Source of the DNA: Candidatus Saccharimonadota bacterium
GTDB lineage: Bacteria; Patescibacteriota; Saccharimonadia; Saccharimonadales; Saccharimonadaceae
Length of the DNA stretch: 37,497 nucleotides
NCBI GenBank assembly: GCA_017512095.1
Contig: JAFWHC010000004.1
Coordinates: forward strand, 1 to 37,497
Reading direction: 5' to 3'
Shown here: positions 21,974-28,983 of the stretch, in pieces
How positions within the stretch are numbered: position 1 is the first letter of the stretch
Layout of the letters: each line of letters opens with the position of its first letter
Notes under the pieces: generated by a model
Told to the model about the DNA's origin: nothing
Seen by the model: the letters and a program-made list of their open reading frames with translations, nothing else
The model's database searches: none
Translations under genes and position numbers: made by a program

Positions 21974-22760
21974 TGACGGAGAGAGTGTAAGTTATGGTGC
22001 CGGTGTAAGTGTCGGCGGTAGCATGGCCAGCGGAGAAACCGTAAGTAACGTCGAACTCTTGGTAGCCTTTGTAGGTGTAGGTCGTAGTATTGCCGTTTGT
22101 TACGGGAGTGAAGGTGTTACCGGTGACGACGGTCTTATTAGTGGCGTTGCCATAAGGAATCGCTTCGAAGTCGGTATAGTCGCGGGCGATATTGTTGTTA
22201 GAATCAGTATATTCAGCGCCAACAGGATGGACAGTTGAGCCGTCTTGGTATGTCCGGGTGTCGCCGGTGATTTTTATGAGCCAGTTGGAGTTGGCGCCGG
22301 TGAGGCCGTTAGCCTTGTTGGATTTAATTGTGTAGGCGTTTTGAGGGTTTCCTGGGACCATGATGGCTTCGTGTGTAGTGGCGTCGTAGTTTTTCGTAGG
22401 GTCGTTTTCCGAGTTTGTGACGGTCGCGGAAACTTTCCAACCGTGTTGGCAGGTGTTGGGCGTGAAATCGTTGTCGGAGAGGAAGTTGCAAGAGACTTGG
22501 TAACGAGAGGTGCCGAAAGCTTCTGTATGGTCGCCGACGTTGAAGGCGCCGTAGTATTTATTGTTGGTTTCGTCGTAAGACGAGACGTTGGTTGTTGGCG
22601 TGTGCGAGACAGCGGTAAAAGAAAGGTAGCCGTCGATTGTGGCGGAGACGTTGACTTCTTGCTGCGTAATCGTAACCGCGTGCGTCCCAAGCGGAAGCAG
22701 GGTAACAGAAAGCCCGAGAAGACATCCAGTGATGGCGACAAGTCGAGACGACTTTAGCAT
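21960..22760 (-). CDS. Secreted WxL-like surface protein
   Basis: The 266-residue protein has a signal peptide (1-28, VTLLPLGTHA) and a mature domain beginning VTITQQEVNVSATIDGYLSFTAV. It has two cysteines (SCNFLSDND and NTCQHGWKV) that may pair. It ends YGFSAGHATADTYTGTITYTLSVNAAS, a good match to WxL C-termini except for Tyr instead of Trp. ATG 22760 has AAGAGG 10 nt upstream. It is paired with a DUF916 gene, as WxL and DUF916 genes are in Firmicutes. Confidence 0.78.
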   Translation of the reverse strand: MLKSSRLVAITGCLLGLSVTLLPLGTHAVTITQQEVNVSATIDGYLSFTAVSHTPTTNVSSYDETNNKYYGAFNVGDHTEAFGTSRYQVSCNFLSDNDFTPNTCQHGWKVSATVTNSENDPTKNYDATTHEAIMVPGNPQNAYTIKSNKANGLTGANSNWLIKITGDTRTYQDGSTVHPVGAEYTDSNNNIARDYTDFEAIPYGNATNKTVVTGNTFTPVTNGNTTTYTYKGYQEFDVTYGFSAGHATADTYTGTITYTLSVNAAS

Positions 22761-22794
22761 TTTCTAACTACCTCTTTTTATTTTGCTTATATTT

Positions 22795-22823
22795 ATTATA
22801 CACAAGCGACTTGTTGAAGTCAA
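22795..22823 (-). promoter_or_regulatory. Promoter of the WxL-like/DUF916 pair
   Basis: TTGACT (rc of 22818-22823), a 17-bp spacer and TATAAT (rc of 22795-22800) preceded by TGTG. Confidence 0.87.
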
Positions 22824-22851
22824 GCAAATTTGGCCGAAAATTTTGCCATTT

Positions 22852-25800
22852 CTACTCTGTTCGGAGGGCTTCGACGGGGTCTTTGTGTGACGCGGAGCGA
22901 GCCGGGATTAGGCCGCCGATGAGCGTCAAGATGATGCTGAGGAGAATGAGCGAGAGAGCGTTAACGACGGGCAAAGCGGCGCGAATGTCGACACCGTCAG
23001 TGAAGTGCGCGAGGATGGCGTTGATAATTGGGATGAGAGCATAAGAAACGCCGATGCCGATGAGACCAGAGAGAAGCCCGATGATGGCGGTCTCGGCGTT
23101 GAAAATGCTACTGATGTTACGTTTGCTGGCACCAATGGCGCGAAGAATGCCGATTTCTTTGGTGCGCTCAAAGACGGAGATATAAGTGATAACGCCAATC
23201 ATGATGCTCGAAACGACAAGAGAGATGGAAACGAAAGCGATGAGAACATAGCTCACGGCGTCGACGATGACTTTGACGGAGTTCATGAGAATGCCGGTGG
23301 TGTCGGAGAAGTTGATGATCTGTTCCTTTTTTCCGGCGGCTTCCATTTCTTCGTTGTATTTGTTGATGAAGGCGATGAAGTTTTCTTTGCCCTCGAAACT
23401 CGAGAAGTAAACGGAGATGTAGCTCGGGTCGTCGCGGTCTTGATAGCCGAGCTTCAAGAGATTGCTTCTTGCGTTTGAGTCGGTTTTGTTGAGCATACTC
23501 GAGACAACGCGCATGAGTTCGTCTTCGGTGAAGTTGAGGGTAAAGGCGCTCGCGATTTTTGACGGGTCGATATTGAAGCTTTTGGCGAAAGTGTCGGCGA
23601 TGGTCGTGGTTAGGTTTGCGACTTTTTGCATGACCTCGAGCTTAACCTTGATTTCTGTCATTTGGATGGCAAGTTGTTCTTCGAGGGTCGTGATCGGAAC
23701 GCTGTGATTAAAAAAGTTAAGGTAGACGGGGATAAGTTGGTCGTTCAGGACAGCATAGTCATCGTCGGAGAGAGCGGGGAGATTAGCGGGGTCAAAATCA
23801 GTAAGGGCGGAGAGGTCAGAAAGATTACCAGAGGTGAAAAGTTTATAGATGGAGATGTAGTTTTCTAGAAGTGAGCTGAGAACGCCTCGAAAAGCCATTT
23901 CGTAGATATTCTTCGGAAGATGGTATTCATTTTCGAGGGCAGCGAAGTCACTTGCAACCGCATAGGAACCGAGATATTTATCGACAAAGTTGGAGATGTC
24001 AGCTTTCTTGACGACACGGACAGTTTCCAAGACTGGATATTCTTCGGTGCCACGATTGATTTCCATTTCCGTGTCAATAGAATCGAATAATTCGAATGAA
24101 TATTTTTCTAGGAGTTCTATAAGTTTAGTTTTAGCAGGAGTAATGTCGGCGGTGATGGAGTTACTAATCTCTAGCATTTGGTTTTGGACTTCGGCGGCGA
24201 CGGTTTGTTGGTCGATTTTGATGTCGAAGGCTTGTTGTAACTTCTCCGCGTCAACCGAGACGAGGTCTTCAAAAGCGTAATCGAAACGACCAGATTCTTG
24301 GTCGAAGCGGGCGCCTGAGAAGACGTCGGTGTCTTCGTCTTTTAGCTGTTTTTGGACAATTTCGGTTTCTTTGGCGGAGTTGATGATGAAGTCGATAAGG
24401 CTGGACTTATAGCCGACTCCCGGGCGGAGAGCGGCAGAGAAGCTGTTACTGCTTTTTGGGTAAACAACACCAGAGATTTTTAGACGAACGGCATTCTCGT
24501 AGGCCTGTTCGACGAATACATCATCACTCGACATATCTTCGTAAACTCCGTACTTTTCGTTGTATTTATAAAGGTTGAACGGCAAGATAAGGCGAAGGTC
24601 GAGGTCGAGAAACTCCTCATAGTCCATAGTAATCGGTTCAGCCTTAACGTCGACTGATTCGCCAGCCATGAGTTTCGTAACCATAGTTGAGAGTTCGCTG
24701 GTGTTTTTAAGACCGAGCGAATAGGCAAGAAGATCGGAGATGGAATGTTCACTCGGTAGCACGACAACCATCTCGTTATATTCTTCTGGCCAGCGACCAG
24801 CTTTGAGGACATATTGTTCGTTTAAGGCGGATTGATCGTCGGACATTTGCGAGAACACAGAGGTATAATTGGAAAAACTCGACATCATACTGTTATTGCC
24901 AAACATCGAGGCGTAGAGGTTGGATGGATTGAGTTTGAAAAGCTTTTTGGAACCATCGACAGAGTAGATGAGCGGGTCGATAGAATAGCTATATTCTATG
25001 GAAGTGACGTCGTCTTTATAGTCGCTAGAATGCTCTTCTAGGTAGTGTTTAAAACTCCTTAAGTCGTTCGTGGCGACAGAGCGAAGTGTATTGGCGATAA
25101 GCTGGTTTTCTACGACGTCTTTACCTGTTTTTTCTCGGAGAGATTTAGCCGCAGACGTCTCAGAACCAGTCGAAACGAGAAGACTTTCGAGAGAGAAGGA
25201 TTCGTCGCGAATCATGAGTGGGTAGGAGCTTAAAGTTTCTTCTTGGATGTTGTCAACGTAGTTTTGGAAACCGGTCGAAACCGCCATGATAAGGGCGATG
25301 CCGATAATGCCGATAGATGCGGCGGCAGAGACGAGGAAAGTGCGTTTTTTCTTTGTGAGGAGGTTGTTCGCGGAAAGCGAAAAAGCCGTCAACATCGACA
25401 TGGAAGTTTTGCCGCGCTTTAGTTTCTGAACGGCAAGCGGCTCCTTCTCGGCGGCTTTATCGGAGAAAGGCTTGGTGTCGGAGAGGATTTTGCCGTCTTT
25501 TAGGTTGATAATCCGAGTGGAGTATTTTTCTGCAAGCTCAGGGTTGTGCGTGACCATAATGACAAGGCGGTCTTTCGAGATGTTTTTTAGAATCTCCATG
25601 ATTTGCACGGAAGTTTCCGAGTCGAGAGCGCCGGTTGGTTCGTCGGCAAGGATAATTTCTGGGTCGTTGACGATGGCGCGAGCGATGGCAACACGCTGCA
25701 TTTGGCCGCCAGAGAGTTGGGCGGGGCGTTTGTGGACATGTTCGCCGAGGCCGACATCTTCAAGAGCTTTTTTAGCGCGCTTAATTCCCTCTTTTTTAGA

Positions 25801-26139
25801 AATGCCCGAGACGGTGAGAGCGAGGCGGACGTTTGAAAGAATAGTTTGGTGTGGGATGAGGTTGTAGCTTTGGAAGACGAAGCCGATACGGTGGTTGCGA
25901 TAAGAATCCCAGGCGGCGTCCTTATAACTCTTGGTTGAGACGCCGTTTACGAGGAGATCGCCGGAGGTGTAAGAGTCGAGACCGCCGATGATATTGAGGA
26001 GAGTGGTTTTGCCGGAGCCGGAAGGGCCGAGAATGCTCGCGAATTCGCTTTTACGGAAGTTGAGAGAAACAGAATTAAGCGCCTTCTGTTTGAAACCGCC
26101 AGTATCATAGATCTTGGTGATTTTTCTTAACTCTAACAC
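22852..26139 (-). CDS. ABC transporter, fused ATPase and FtsX-type permease (MacB-like)
   Basis: The 1,095-residue protein has an N-terminal ATPase of the LolD/MacB class: Walker [10 protein letters not shown] (38-46), signature LSGGQ (141-145), DEPTGALD (165-172). A membrane helix follows (about 268-290), then a very long extracytoplasmic region (about 300-940), then three helices typical of an FtsX/MacB domain near the C-terminus. Such fusions move peptides, lipids or lipoproteins out of the membrane or act mechanically on wall enzymes. The start is GTG 26139 with AAGGAG very close (3 nt), preceded by a good promoter. The partner and substrate are unknown. Confidence 0.9.
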   Translation of the reverse strand: MLELRKITKIYDTGGFKQKALNSVSLNFRKSEFASILGPSGSGKTTLLNIIGGLDSYTSGDLLVNGVSTKSYKDAAWDSYRNHRIGFVFQSYNLIPHQTILSNVRLALTVSGISKKEGIKRAKKALEDVGLGEHVHKRPAQLSGGQMQRVAIARAIVNDPEIILADEPTGALDSETSVQIMEILKNISKDRLVIMVTHNPELAEKYSTRIINLKDGKILSDTKPFSDKAAEKEPLAVQKLKRGKTSMSMLTAFSLSANNLLTKKKRTFLVSAAASIGIIGIALIMAVSTGFQNYVDNIQEETLSSYPLMIRDESFSLESLLVSTGSETSAAKSLREKTGKDVVENQLIANTLRSVATNDLRSFKHYLEEHSSDYKDDVTSIEYSYSIDPLIYSVDGSKKLFKLNPSNLYASMFGNNSMMSSFSNYTSVFSQMSDDQSALNEQYVLKAGRWPEEYNEMVVVLPSEHSISDLLAYSLGLKNTSELSTMVTKLMAGESVDVKAEPITMDYEEFLDLDLRLILPFNLYKYNEKYGVYEDMSSDDVFVEQAYENAVRLKISGVVYPKSSNSFSAALRPGVGYKSSLIDFIINSAKETEIVQKQLKDEDTDVFSGARFDQESGRFDYAFEDLVSVDAEKLQQAFDIKIDQQTVAAEVQNQMLEISNSITADITPAKTKLIELLEKYSFELFDSIDTEMEINRGTEEYPVLETVRVVKKADISNFVDKYLGSYAVASDFAALENEYHLPKNIYEMAFRGVLSSLLENYISIYKLFTSGNLSDLSALTDFDPANLPALSDDDYAVLNDQLIPVYLNFFNHSVPITTLEEQLAIQMTEIKVKLEVMQKVANLTTTIADTFAKSFNIDPSKIASAFTLNFTEDELMRVVSSMLNKTDSNARSNLLKLGYQDRDDPSYISVYFSSFEGKENFIAFINKYNEEMEAAGKKEQIINFSDTTGILMNSVKVIVDAVSYVLIAFVSISLVVSSIMIGVITYISVFERTKEIGILRAIGASKRNISSIFNAETAIIGLLSGLIGIGVSYALIPIINAILAHFTDGVDIRAALPVVNALSLILLSIILTLIGGLIPARSASHKDPVEALRTE

Positions 26140-26158
26140 TCTCTCCTTTACCCTATAT

Positions 26159-26187
26159 ATTATATATGCTTACGCTATCAAATGCAA
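26159..26187 (-). promoter_or_regulatory. Promoter of the ABC transporter gene
   Basis: TTGCAT (rc of 26182-26187), a 17-bp spacer, TATAAT (rc of 26159-26164). The -35 lies at the end of the old tRNA-Leu terminator. Confidence 0.8.
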
Positions 26188-26217
26188 TAAAAAAATAATA
26201 TCATATTTGGCATTATT
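26188..26217 (-). terminator. Probable ancestral tRNA-Leu terminator, now 0.94 kb from the tRNA
   Basis: On the minus strand AATAAT and ATTATT enclose CCAAATATGAT, followed by seven Ts. The preceding TTTGCAAAAT and the AAATATG loop match the 3' regions of tRNA-Phe and tRNA-Val. It directly follows the left copy of the tRNA-Leu 3' end. Confidence 0.65.
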
Positions 26218-26226
26218 TTGCAAACG

Positions 26227-26249
26227 TTGGTCCCCGAGATGGGACTCGG
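26227..26249. repeat. Left copy of 23-bp direct repeat (displaced tRNA-Leu 3' end, att-like)
   Basis: A perfect 23-bp match to 27166-27188, containing the CCA, the acceptor 3' strand and the T-arm half of tRNA-Leu. The rest of the tRNA is absent here. This is the pattern left when an element inserts at a tRNA 3' end. Confidence 0.85.
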
Positions 26250-26323
26250 GTAGGAAGTGGGGTAAAGTTCGGAAAGACTATTCGCTTATTCATTTTTCTA
26301 TGCTCGCCCAATCGGGCGCTCGC

Positions 26324-26352
26324 TTGCAAATGCCGCCCCGCTATGGTAAAAT
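26324..26352 (+). promoter_or_regulatory. Promoter of the island RNA
   Basis: TTGCAA (26324-26329), a 17-bp spacer, TAAAAT (26347-26352). The predicted start is near 26358-26359. Confidence 0.7.
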
Positions 26353-26357
26353 AGAGT

Positions 26358-26467
26358 TACAAATGATTCGCCTCTCGAATTGGCGTCGTTATGGCGATAC
26401 TTTCCAGGTGAGCAATCTGCTGGATAGAAGGCGAATCGACCATATAGCGTCGTTATGGCGCTTTTTT
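26358..26467 (+). ncRNA. Candidate structured small RNA convergent to the DUF3800 gene
   Basis: About 110 nt between a good promoter and an intrinsic terminator (AGCGTC/GGCGCT with six Ts, 26446-26467). GATTCGCCT (26365-26373) pairs with AGGCGAATC (26429-26437) to close a multi-stem domain that contains TCCAG/CTGGA. The 14-mer GCGTCGTTATGGCG occurs twice (26383-26396, 26447-26460), the second forming the terminator. No convincing ORF. It lies inside the tRNA-Leu mini-island and ends 5 nt from the DUF3800 stop codon. Confidence 0.6.
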
Positions 26468-26472
26468 GGTGG

Positions 26473-27087
26473 CTAAAGAGCGGTCTCCGGGCTCACGATT
26501 CTTTTCTTTACAATCTTGAGGTAACTCGCGTCTTTATCTCGTTCCACCGAGCGACGAGCCGCTCCAGCAATCATGTCCGCAAGCTGGACGAGATTATCTT
26601 CTACAGAATTACGATAGGTTAGCTGTCGCATAGTTCCTTTTGGAAGATGTTTACGGAAGAAAGTTTTAACATTGCGACGATAGGTTGAACCGCTTTCGCC
26701 GTCGACGAGTATGTGGGTTTGTTTTAGTTTACCGTCAAATGCTTGGAGTGATTTAAGAATAACGGCATTATACAACTTACTTGCATCATTCTTGAACTCC
26801 TTTACTTCCGCAACATCAGCCTTGTTGAGAATAACTAGAGATACTTCAAACTTGCAGTTTTTAATCTCCGACAAAAACAGCTTTCTAATCTCAGGTGAAG
26901 TTTTGCGGAATTTGAACTCATGTCTTTGCTGCCAACCGAGCTTTTGGCGAAGGCGTTTAATCTTGAGTGCGGTTTCTTCGGCGTCAAGGTCATCTTCGAA
27001 CAGCACAGCAGCTATAATAAAAAACTTGCTAGAACCTTCTTTAAGTTTAAGTCCAGGGTCACCAGCGTCATCTACCGCAATTATCAT
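26473..27087 (-). CDS. DUF3800 protein, putative RNase H-fold nuclease
   Basis: The 204-residue protein starts MIIAVDDAGDPGLKL, the DUF3800 signature (usually DESGD), and keeps ILVDGESG and a late QLADMIAGAARRSVE helix (cf. family Q-ADLIA). DUF3800 proteins are predicted RNase H-like nucleases of unknown role, often in mobile or defence regions. I chose ATG 27087 because a TGT-TATAAT -10 (rc of 27095-27100) ends 7 nt before it; an upstream alternative start would sit before the promoter. It is the only protein gene in the 0.94-kb tRNA-Leu insertion. Confidence 0.8.
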   Translation of the reverse strand: MIIAVDDAGDPGLKLKEGSSKFFIIAAVLFEDDLDAEETALKIKRLRQKLGWQQRHEFKFRKTSPEIRKLFLSEIKNCKFEVSLVILNKADVAEVKEFKNDASKLYNAVILKSLQAFDGKLKQTHILVDGESGSTYRRNVKTFFRKHLPKGTMRQLTYRNSVEDNLVQLADMIAGAARRSVERDKDASYLKIVKKRIVSPETAL

Positions 27088-27094
27088 GCACTCT

Positions 27095-27100
27095 ATTATA
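27095..27100 (-). promoter_or_regulatory. Extended -10 of the DUF3800 gene
   Basis: TGTTATAAT on the minus strand ends 7 nt before ATG 27087, implying a leaderless mRNA. No clear -35. Confidence 0.65.
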
Positions 27101-27134
27101 ACAGAGGAAGAACTATTGCGGAAGGACTGCAATC

Positions 27135-27155
27135 AAAAAATGCCCTAATGGACAT
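27135..27155 (-). terminator. Terminator of tRNA-Leu, inside the insertion
   Basis: On the minus strand ATGTCC and GGGCAT with loop ATTA, followed by six Ts. It differs from the older tRNA-type terminator at 26188-26217, fitting a replacement brought in by the element. Confidence 0.85.
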
Positions 27156-27165
27156 TTTTGGATTT

Positions 27166-27188
27166 TTGGTCCCCGAGATGGGACTCGG
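27166..27188. repeat. Right copy of 23-bp direct repeat, within intact tRNA-Leu
   Basis: Identical to 26227-26249 over 23 bp, then diverging on both sides. It covers the 3' T-arm, acceptor strand, discriminator, CCA and one or two flanking bases of tRNA-Leu. The repeat period is 939 bp. Confidence 0.85.
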
Positions 27189-27253
27189 ACCCATAACCCG
27201 ATAAAGGGAGCGGATTTTAAGTCCGCCGCGTATACCAATTCCGCCACTCGGGG
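27167..27253 (-). tRNA. tRNA-Leu(TAA)
   Basis: 87 nt with acceptor CCCCGAG/CTCGGGG, anticodon stem GCGGA/TCCGC with loop CTTAAAA (TAA), a long variable arm (TCCC...GGGT) as expected for Leu, T loop in GGGTCCGAGTCCC, discriminator A and encoded CCA. Its 3' end is the attachment site of the mini-island. Confidence 0.96.
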
Positions 27254-27262
27254 ATATAAATT

Positions 27263-27336
27263 TGGAGGCGCCGACCGGAATTGAACCGGTGTACAAGGTT
27301 TTGCAGACCTCTGCGTAACCACTCCGCCACAGCGCC
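27263..27336 (-). tRNA. tRNA-Cys(GCA)
   Basis: Acceptor GGCGCTG/CGGCGCC, anticodon stem GAGGT/ACCTT with loop CTGCAAA (GCA), T loop TTCAATT, discriminator U (typical for Cys) and encoded CCA. First gene of a tRNA-Cys/tRNA-Leu unit, 9 nt apart. Confidence 0.96.
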
Positions 27337-27344
27337 GTACTATT

Positions 27345-27350
27345 ATTATA
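27345..27350 (-). promoter_or_regulatory. -10 box of tRNA-Cys/tRNA-Leu
   Basis: A perfect TATAAT on the minus strand, 8 nt upstream of the tRNA-Cys 5' end; the -35 is weak. Confidence 0.65.
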
Positions 27351-27364
27351 CCATATATTTTAAC

Positions 27365-27518
27365 AAAAATGCGCCCGGAGAAGCGCATTTTTTGTTTTGT
27401 TTTCGTTTTCGAATTTCTAGGTGGTTTTGTGCAAACATTTTAGCTAAAATAACTTCTACACACTCCCACCTCCGAAACTCGAACGCCTCTCAACGACAAG
27501 ATCTCGTTCGAATTTCTT
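27365..27518 (-). ncRNA. Unannotated structured RNA, about 154 nt
   Basis: It has a strong promoter (27525-27552) and a perfect terminator hairpin (10-bp AAAAATGCGC/GCGCATTTTT, plus-strand arms 27365-27374 and 27383-27392, T-run on the minus strand). Stems in the RNA: TCGAACG/CGTTCGA (27479-27485 with 27505-27511) and AGGTGG/CCACCT (27419-27424 with 27466-27471), the latter enclosing the palindrome ATTTTAGCTAAAAT (27437-27450). An 11-nt repeat AGAAATTCGAA occurs near both ends. No credible ORF. I see no SRP, RNase P, tmRNA or 6S signature. It lies between tRNA-Cys and the YcaO gene. Confidence 0.7.
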
Positions 27519-27524
27519 ACTTTA

Positions 27525-27552
27525 ATTTTATCACAAGCAGAATTGCTGTCAA
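27525..27552 (-). promoter_or_regulatory. Near-consensus promoter of the 154-nt RNA
   Basis: TTGACA (rc of 27547-27552), a 16-bp spacer and TAAAAT (rc of 27525-27530) preceded by TGA. It is among the best promoters in the window, yet no protein gene follows. Confidence 0.85.
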
Positions 27553-27619
27553 CATTGAATTTTGTTAGTTTTATGTTTTAGTTTCTTTTCTTCCCTGTTC
27601 GGTTTGTTCGGTTATTAGA

Positions 27620-27638
27620 ACATATATATTATATATGT
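27620..27638. repeat. AT-only palindrome
   Basis: ACATATATA and TATATATGT flank a single T. It lies between the YcaO terminator and the RNA promoter. It may be only an AT-rich spacer with chance symmetry. Confidence 0.4.
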
Positions 27639-27648
27639 AAAATATAGT

Positions 27649-27672
27649 AAAAAGCCCGCTTTTGCAGCGGGC
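27649..27672 (-). terminator. Intrinsic terminator of the YcaO gene
   Basis: On the minus strand GCCCGCT and AGCGGGC around a short loop, followed by five Ts, 11 nt after the stop codon. Confidence 0.92.
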
Positions 27673-27683
27673 AAAGTGGAAAA

Positions 27684-28886
27684 TTAGACCTTGAAGAAGC
27701 AGTGCGGAGCGTGCCGCTGTTCTTCGGAGACGTTGCCGGAGTTGTGCGCCAGGGCTTCGTGCCCAGAATGCTCGAGACCGAAACCGTAAGAAATCGGCAC
27801 CAGGCGCGGGCTGAAGACGCGTGCAACGTGATAGGTTGCCTTTGGCGGCGTGAGCCAGACCACGGTGAGTTCAAGTTTCTTCATGAGTGCGAAGAAATCG
27901 AATACTGGCCGTTTAAACCGGTCAGAGAGTTCTTTGCGCTCAGTCAAGAAATCCGTTTTCTCACGGTTTTCGAACCTGGCGTAGTACAGGGCGTGATCGA
28001 GGGGAGCCTGGAGCTCAATTGCGTTTATGCGATATCCCTCGACGTTGAAGCTCGCAAGGAGACCGAAGTTGGCTTCGGCGTTTGCTAAGGCTTCGAGCAT
28101 GGCCGCGTTTGAATCGCCTTCAAGTGTGGCGCCAACGCCACAGGTGAAGCAGGGGAAATTGACGCCACGAATGATTGCGAGGTATATCTCTCCAAAATCG
28201 TTGTCGAGCTGGCTGATGATTAACTCGCGGCCTTCGGAGCGCCAGTATTCAATGCGGCTCTGCGCCTGTTCTGGCAGGGTTTTGGGGTCGATGACGTAGG
28301 GGTGAAGCTTTTTATACCATGTGCGCATGCAGGCGTCGGCCTTGATACGACTAATGGTTGCAAGCTTAATCGCCGTGAGCGGGTCGGGGTGAGCGGCAAG
28401 ACCGCTGTCGCCGGGATAGTAGAGGCAATCTCTAGAATCGCCACGGTAAATCATGTCTTCGGGGACATATATGGGGTGACCGCTATAAGTTACTCCGAGG
28501 TACCAGTGCAGGCGGCGTTTGTTCGAGAAAGGTTTCAGGAAGCGCTCCGCTGTACGGCTCGGGTCAAGAGGAATGTAGCGACTTGGATCGAGGAACGGGT
28601 AGCAGAGGCGCGCCGCTTTTACAACGATGGACTTTTTAGGTCGCGTAAAAGCAGCGTGCGTGGCGACGGCCTTCATGAGCGCGTCGAATTGCGCTGCGTC
28701 GGGGTCGAAGCTTGCCGAAGGGTTGTCGAAACTGGAGTAGGATTTTTGGGTCGTCGTTGCGATATACAAACTGCGGTCGTAAGGAGAAACATTGAGATGG
28801 AGCGCATTAACAACGGCGCTGGATCCAAGAAGGTTCTCCTTCGCAACGATGAGGTCGGCTGAATTTACACGAGAGTTCTTATCCAT
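27684..28886 (-). CDS. Divergent YcaO-domain protein, ATP-site residues lost
   Basis: The 400-residue protein follows the YcaO layout: HWYLGVTYSGHPIYVPEDMIY, then SGLAAHPDPLTAI (161-173), a central DLDND-like strand, CFTCGVGATLEGD, a helix with EALANAEANF, and a C-terminal VARVFSPRLVPISYGF like TOMM/SagD proteins. YcaO enzymes use ATP to activate backbone amides (azolines, thioamides). Here the Mg-ATP glutamates look lost: the usual ELIERDA reads SRIKADA (179-185) and the N-terminal ExxER-like helix reads KAVATH (72-77). No E1-like partner or precursor peptide is adjacent. ATG 28886 has GGAGG 10 nt upstream. Confidence 0.72.
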   Translation of the reverse strand: MDKNSRVNSADLIVAKENLLGSSAVVNALHLNVSPYDRSLYIATTTQKSYSSFDNPSASFDPDAAQFDALMKAVATHAAFTRPKKSIVVKAARLCYPFLDPSRYIPLDPSRTAERFLKPFSNKRRLHWYLGVTYSGHPIYVPEDMIYRGDSRDCLYYPGDSGLAAHPDPLTAIKLATISRIKADACMRTWYKKLHPYVIDPKTLPEQAQSRIEYWRSEGRELIISQLDNDFGEIYLAIIRGVNFPCFTCGVGATLEGDSNAAMLEALANAEANFGLLASFNVEGYRINAIELQAPLDHALYYARFENREKTDFLTERKELSDRFKRPVFDFFALMKKLELTVVWLTPPKATYHVARVFSPRLVPISYGFGLEHSGHEALAHNSGNVSEEQRHAPHCFFKV

Positions 28887-28957
28887 GTTAAGTTCACCTC
28901 CGTCTAATTTTCTAATTTATAATGAGCGTGCGCAAAAACTACGCAAGATTGAATATG

Positions 28958-28963
28958 ATTATA
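28958..28963 (-). promoter_or_regulatory. Probable -10 box of the YcaO gene
   Basis: A perfect TATAAT on the minus strand just after the stop of the giant gene, giving a leader of about 65 nt with a strong GGAGGTGA. No good -35; a nearer TATAAA (28916-28921) is an alternative. Confidence 0.55.
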
Positions 28964-28983
28964 CCATCTTTTTGCCTGTACGG

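Noticed and set aside
26383-26460. Two copies of a 14-mer, considered as a minimal CRISPR
   Set aside because: Only two copies, one forming a terminator stem; no spacer series and no cas genes.
27088-27132. Longer DUF3800 start with 15 extra residues
   Set aside because: The extension spans the TGTTATAAT promoter box and is Ser-rich without conservation logic; the family begins near MIIAVDDAGD.
27355-27450. A 30-codon frame (MFAQNHLEIRKRK...) inside the 154-nt RNA
   Set aside because: It reads through the terminator hairpin and has no Shine-Dalgarno; the hairpin and promoter better support an RNA gene.
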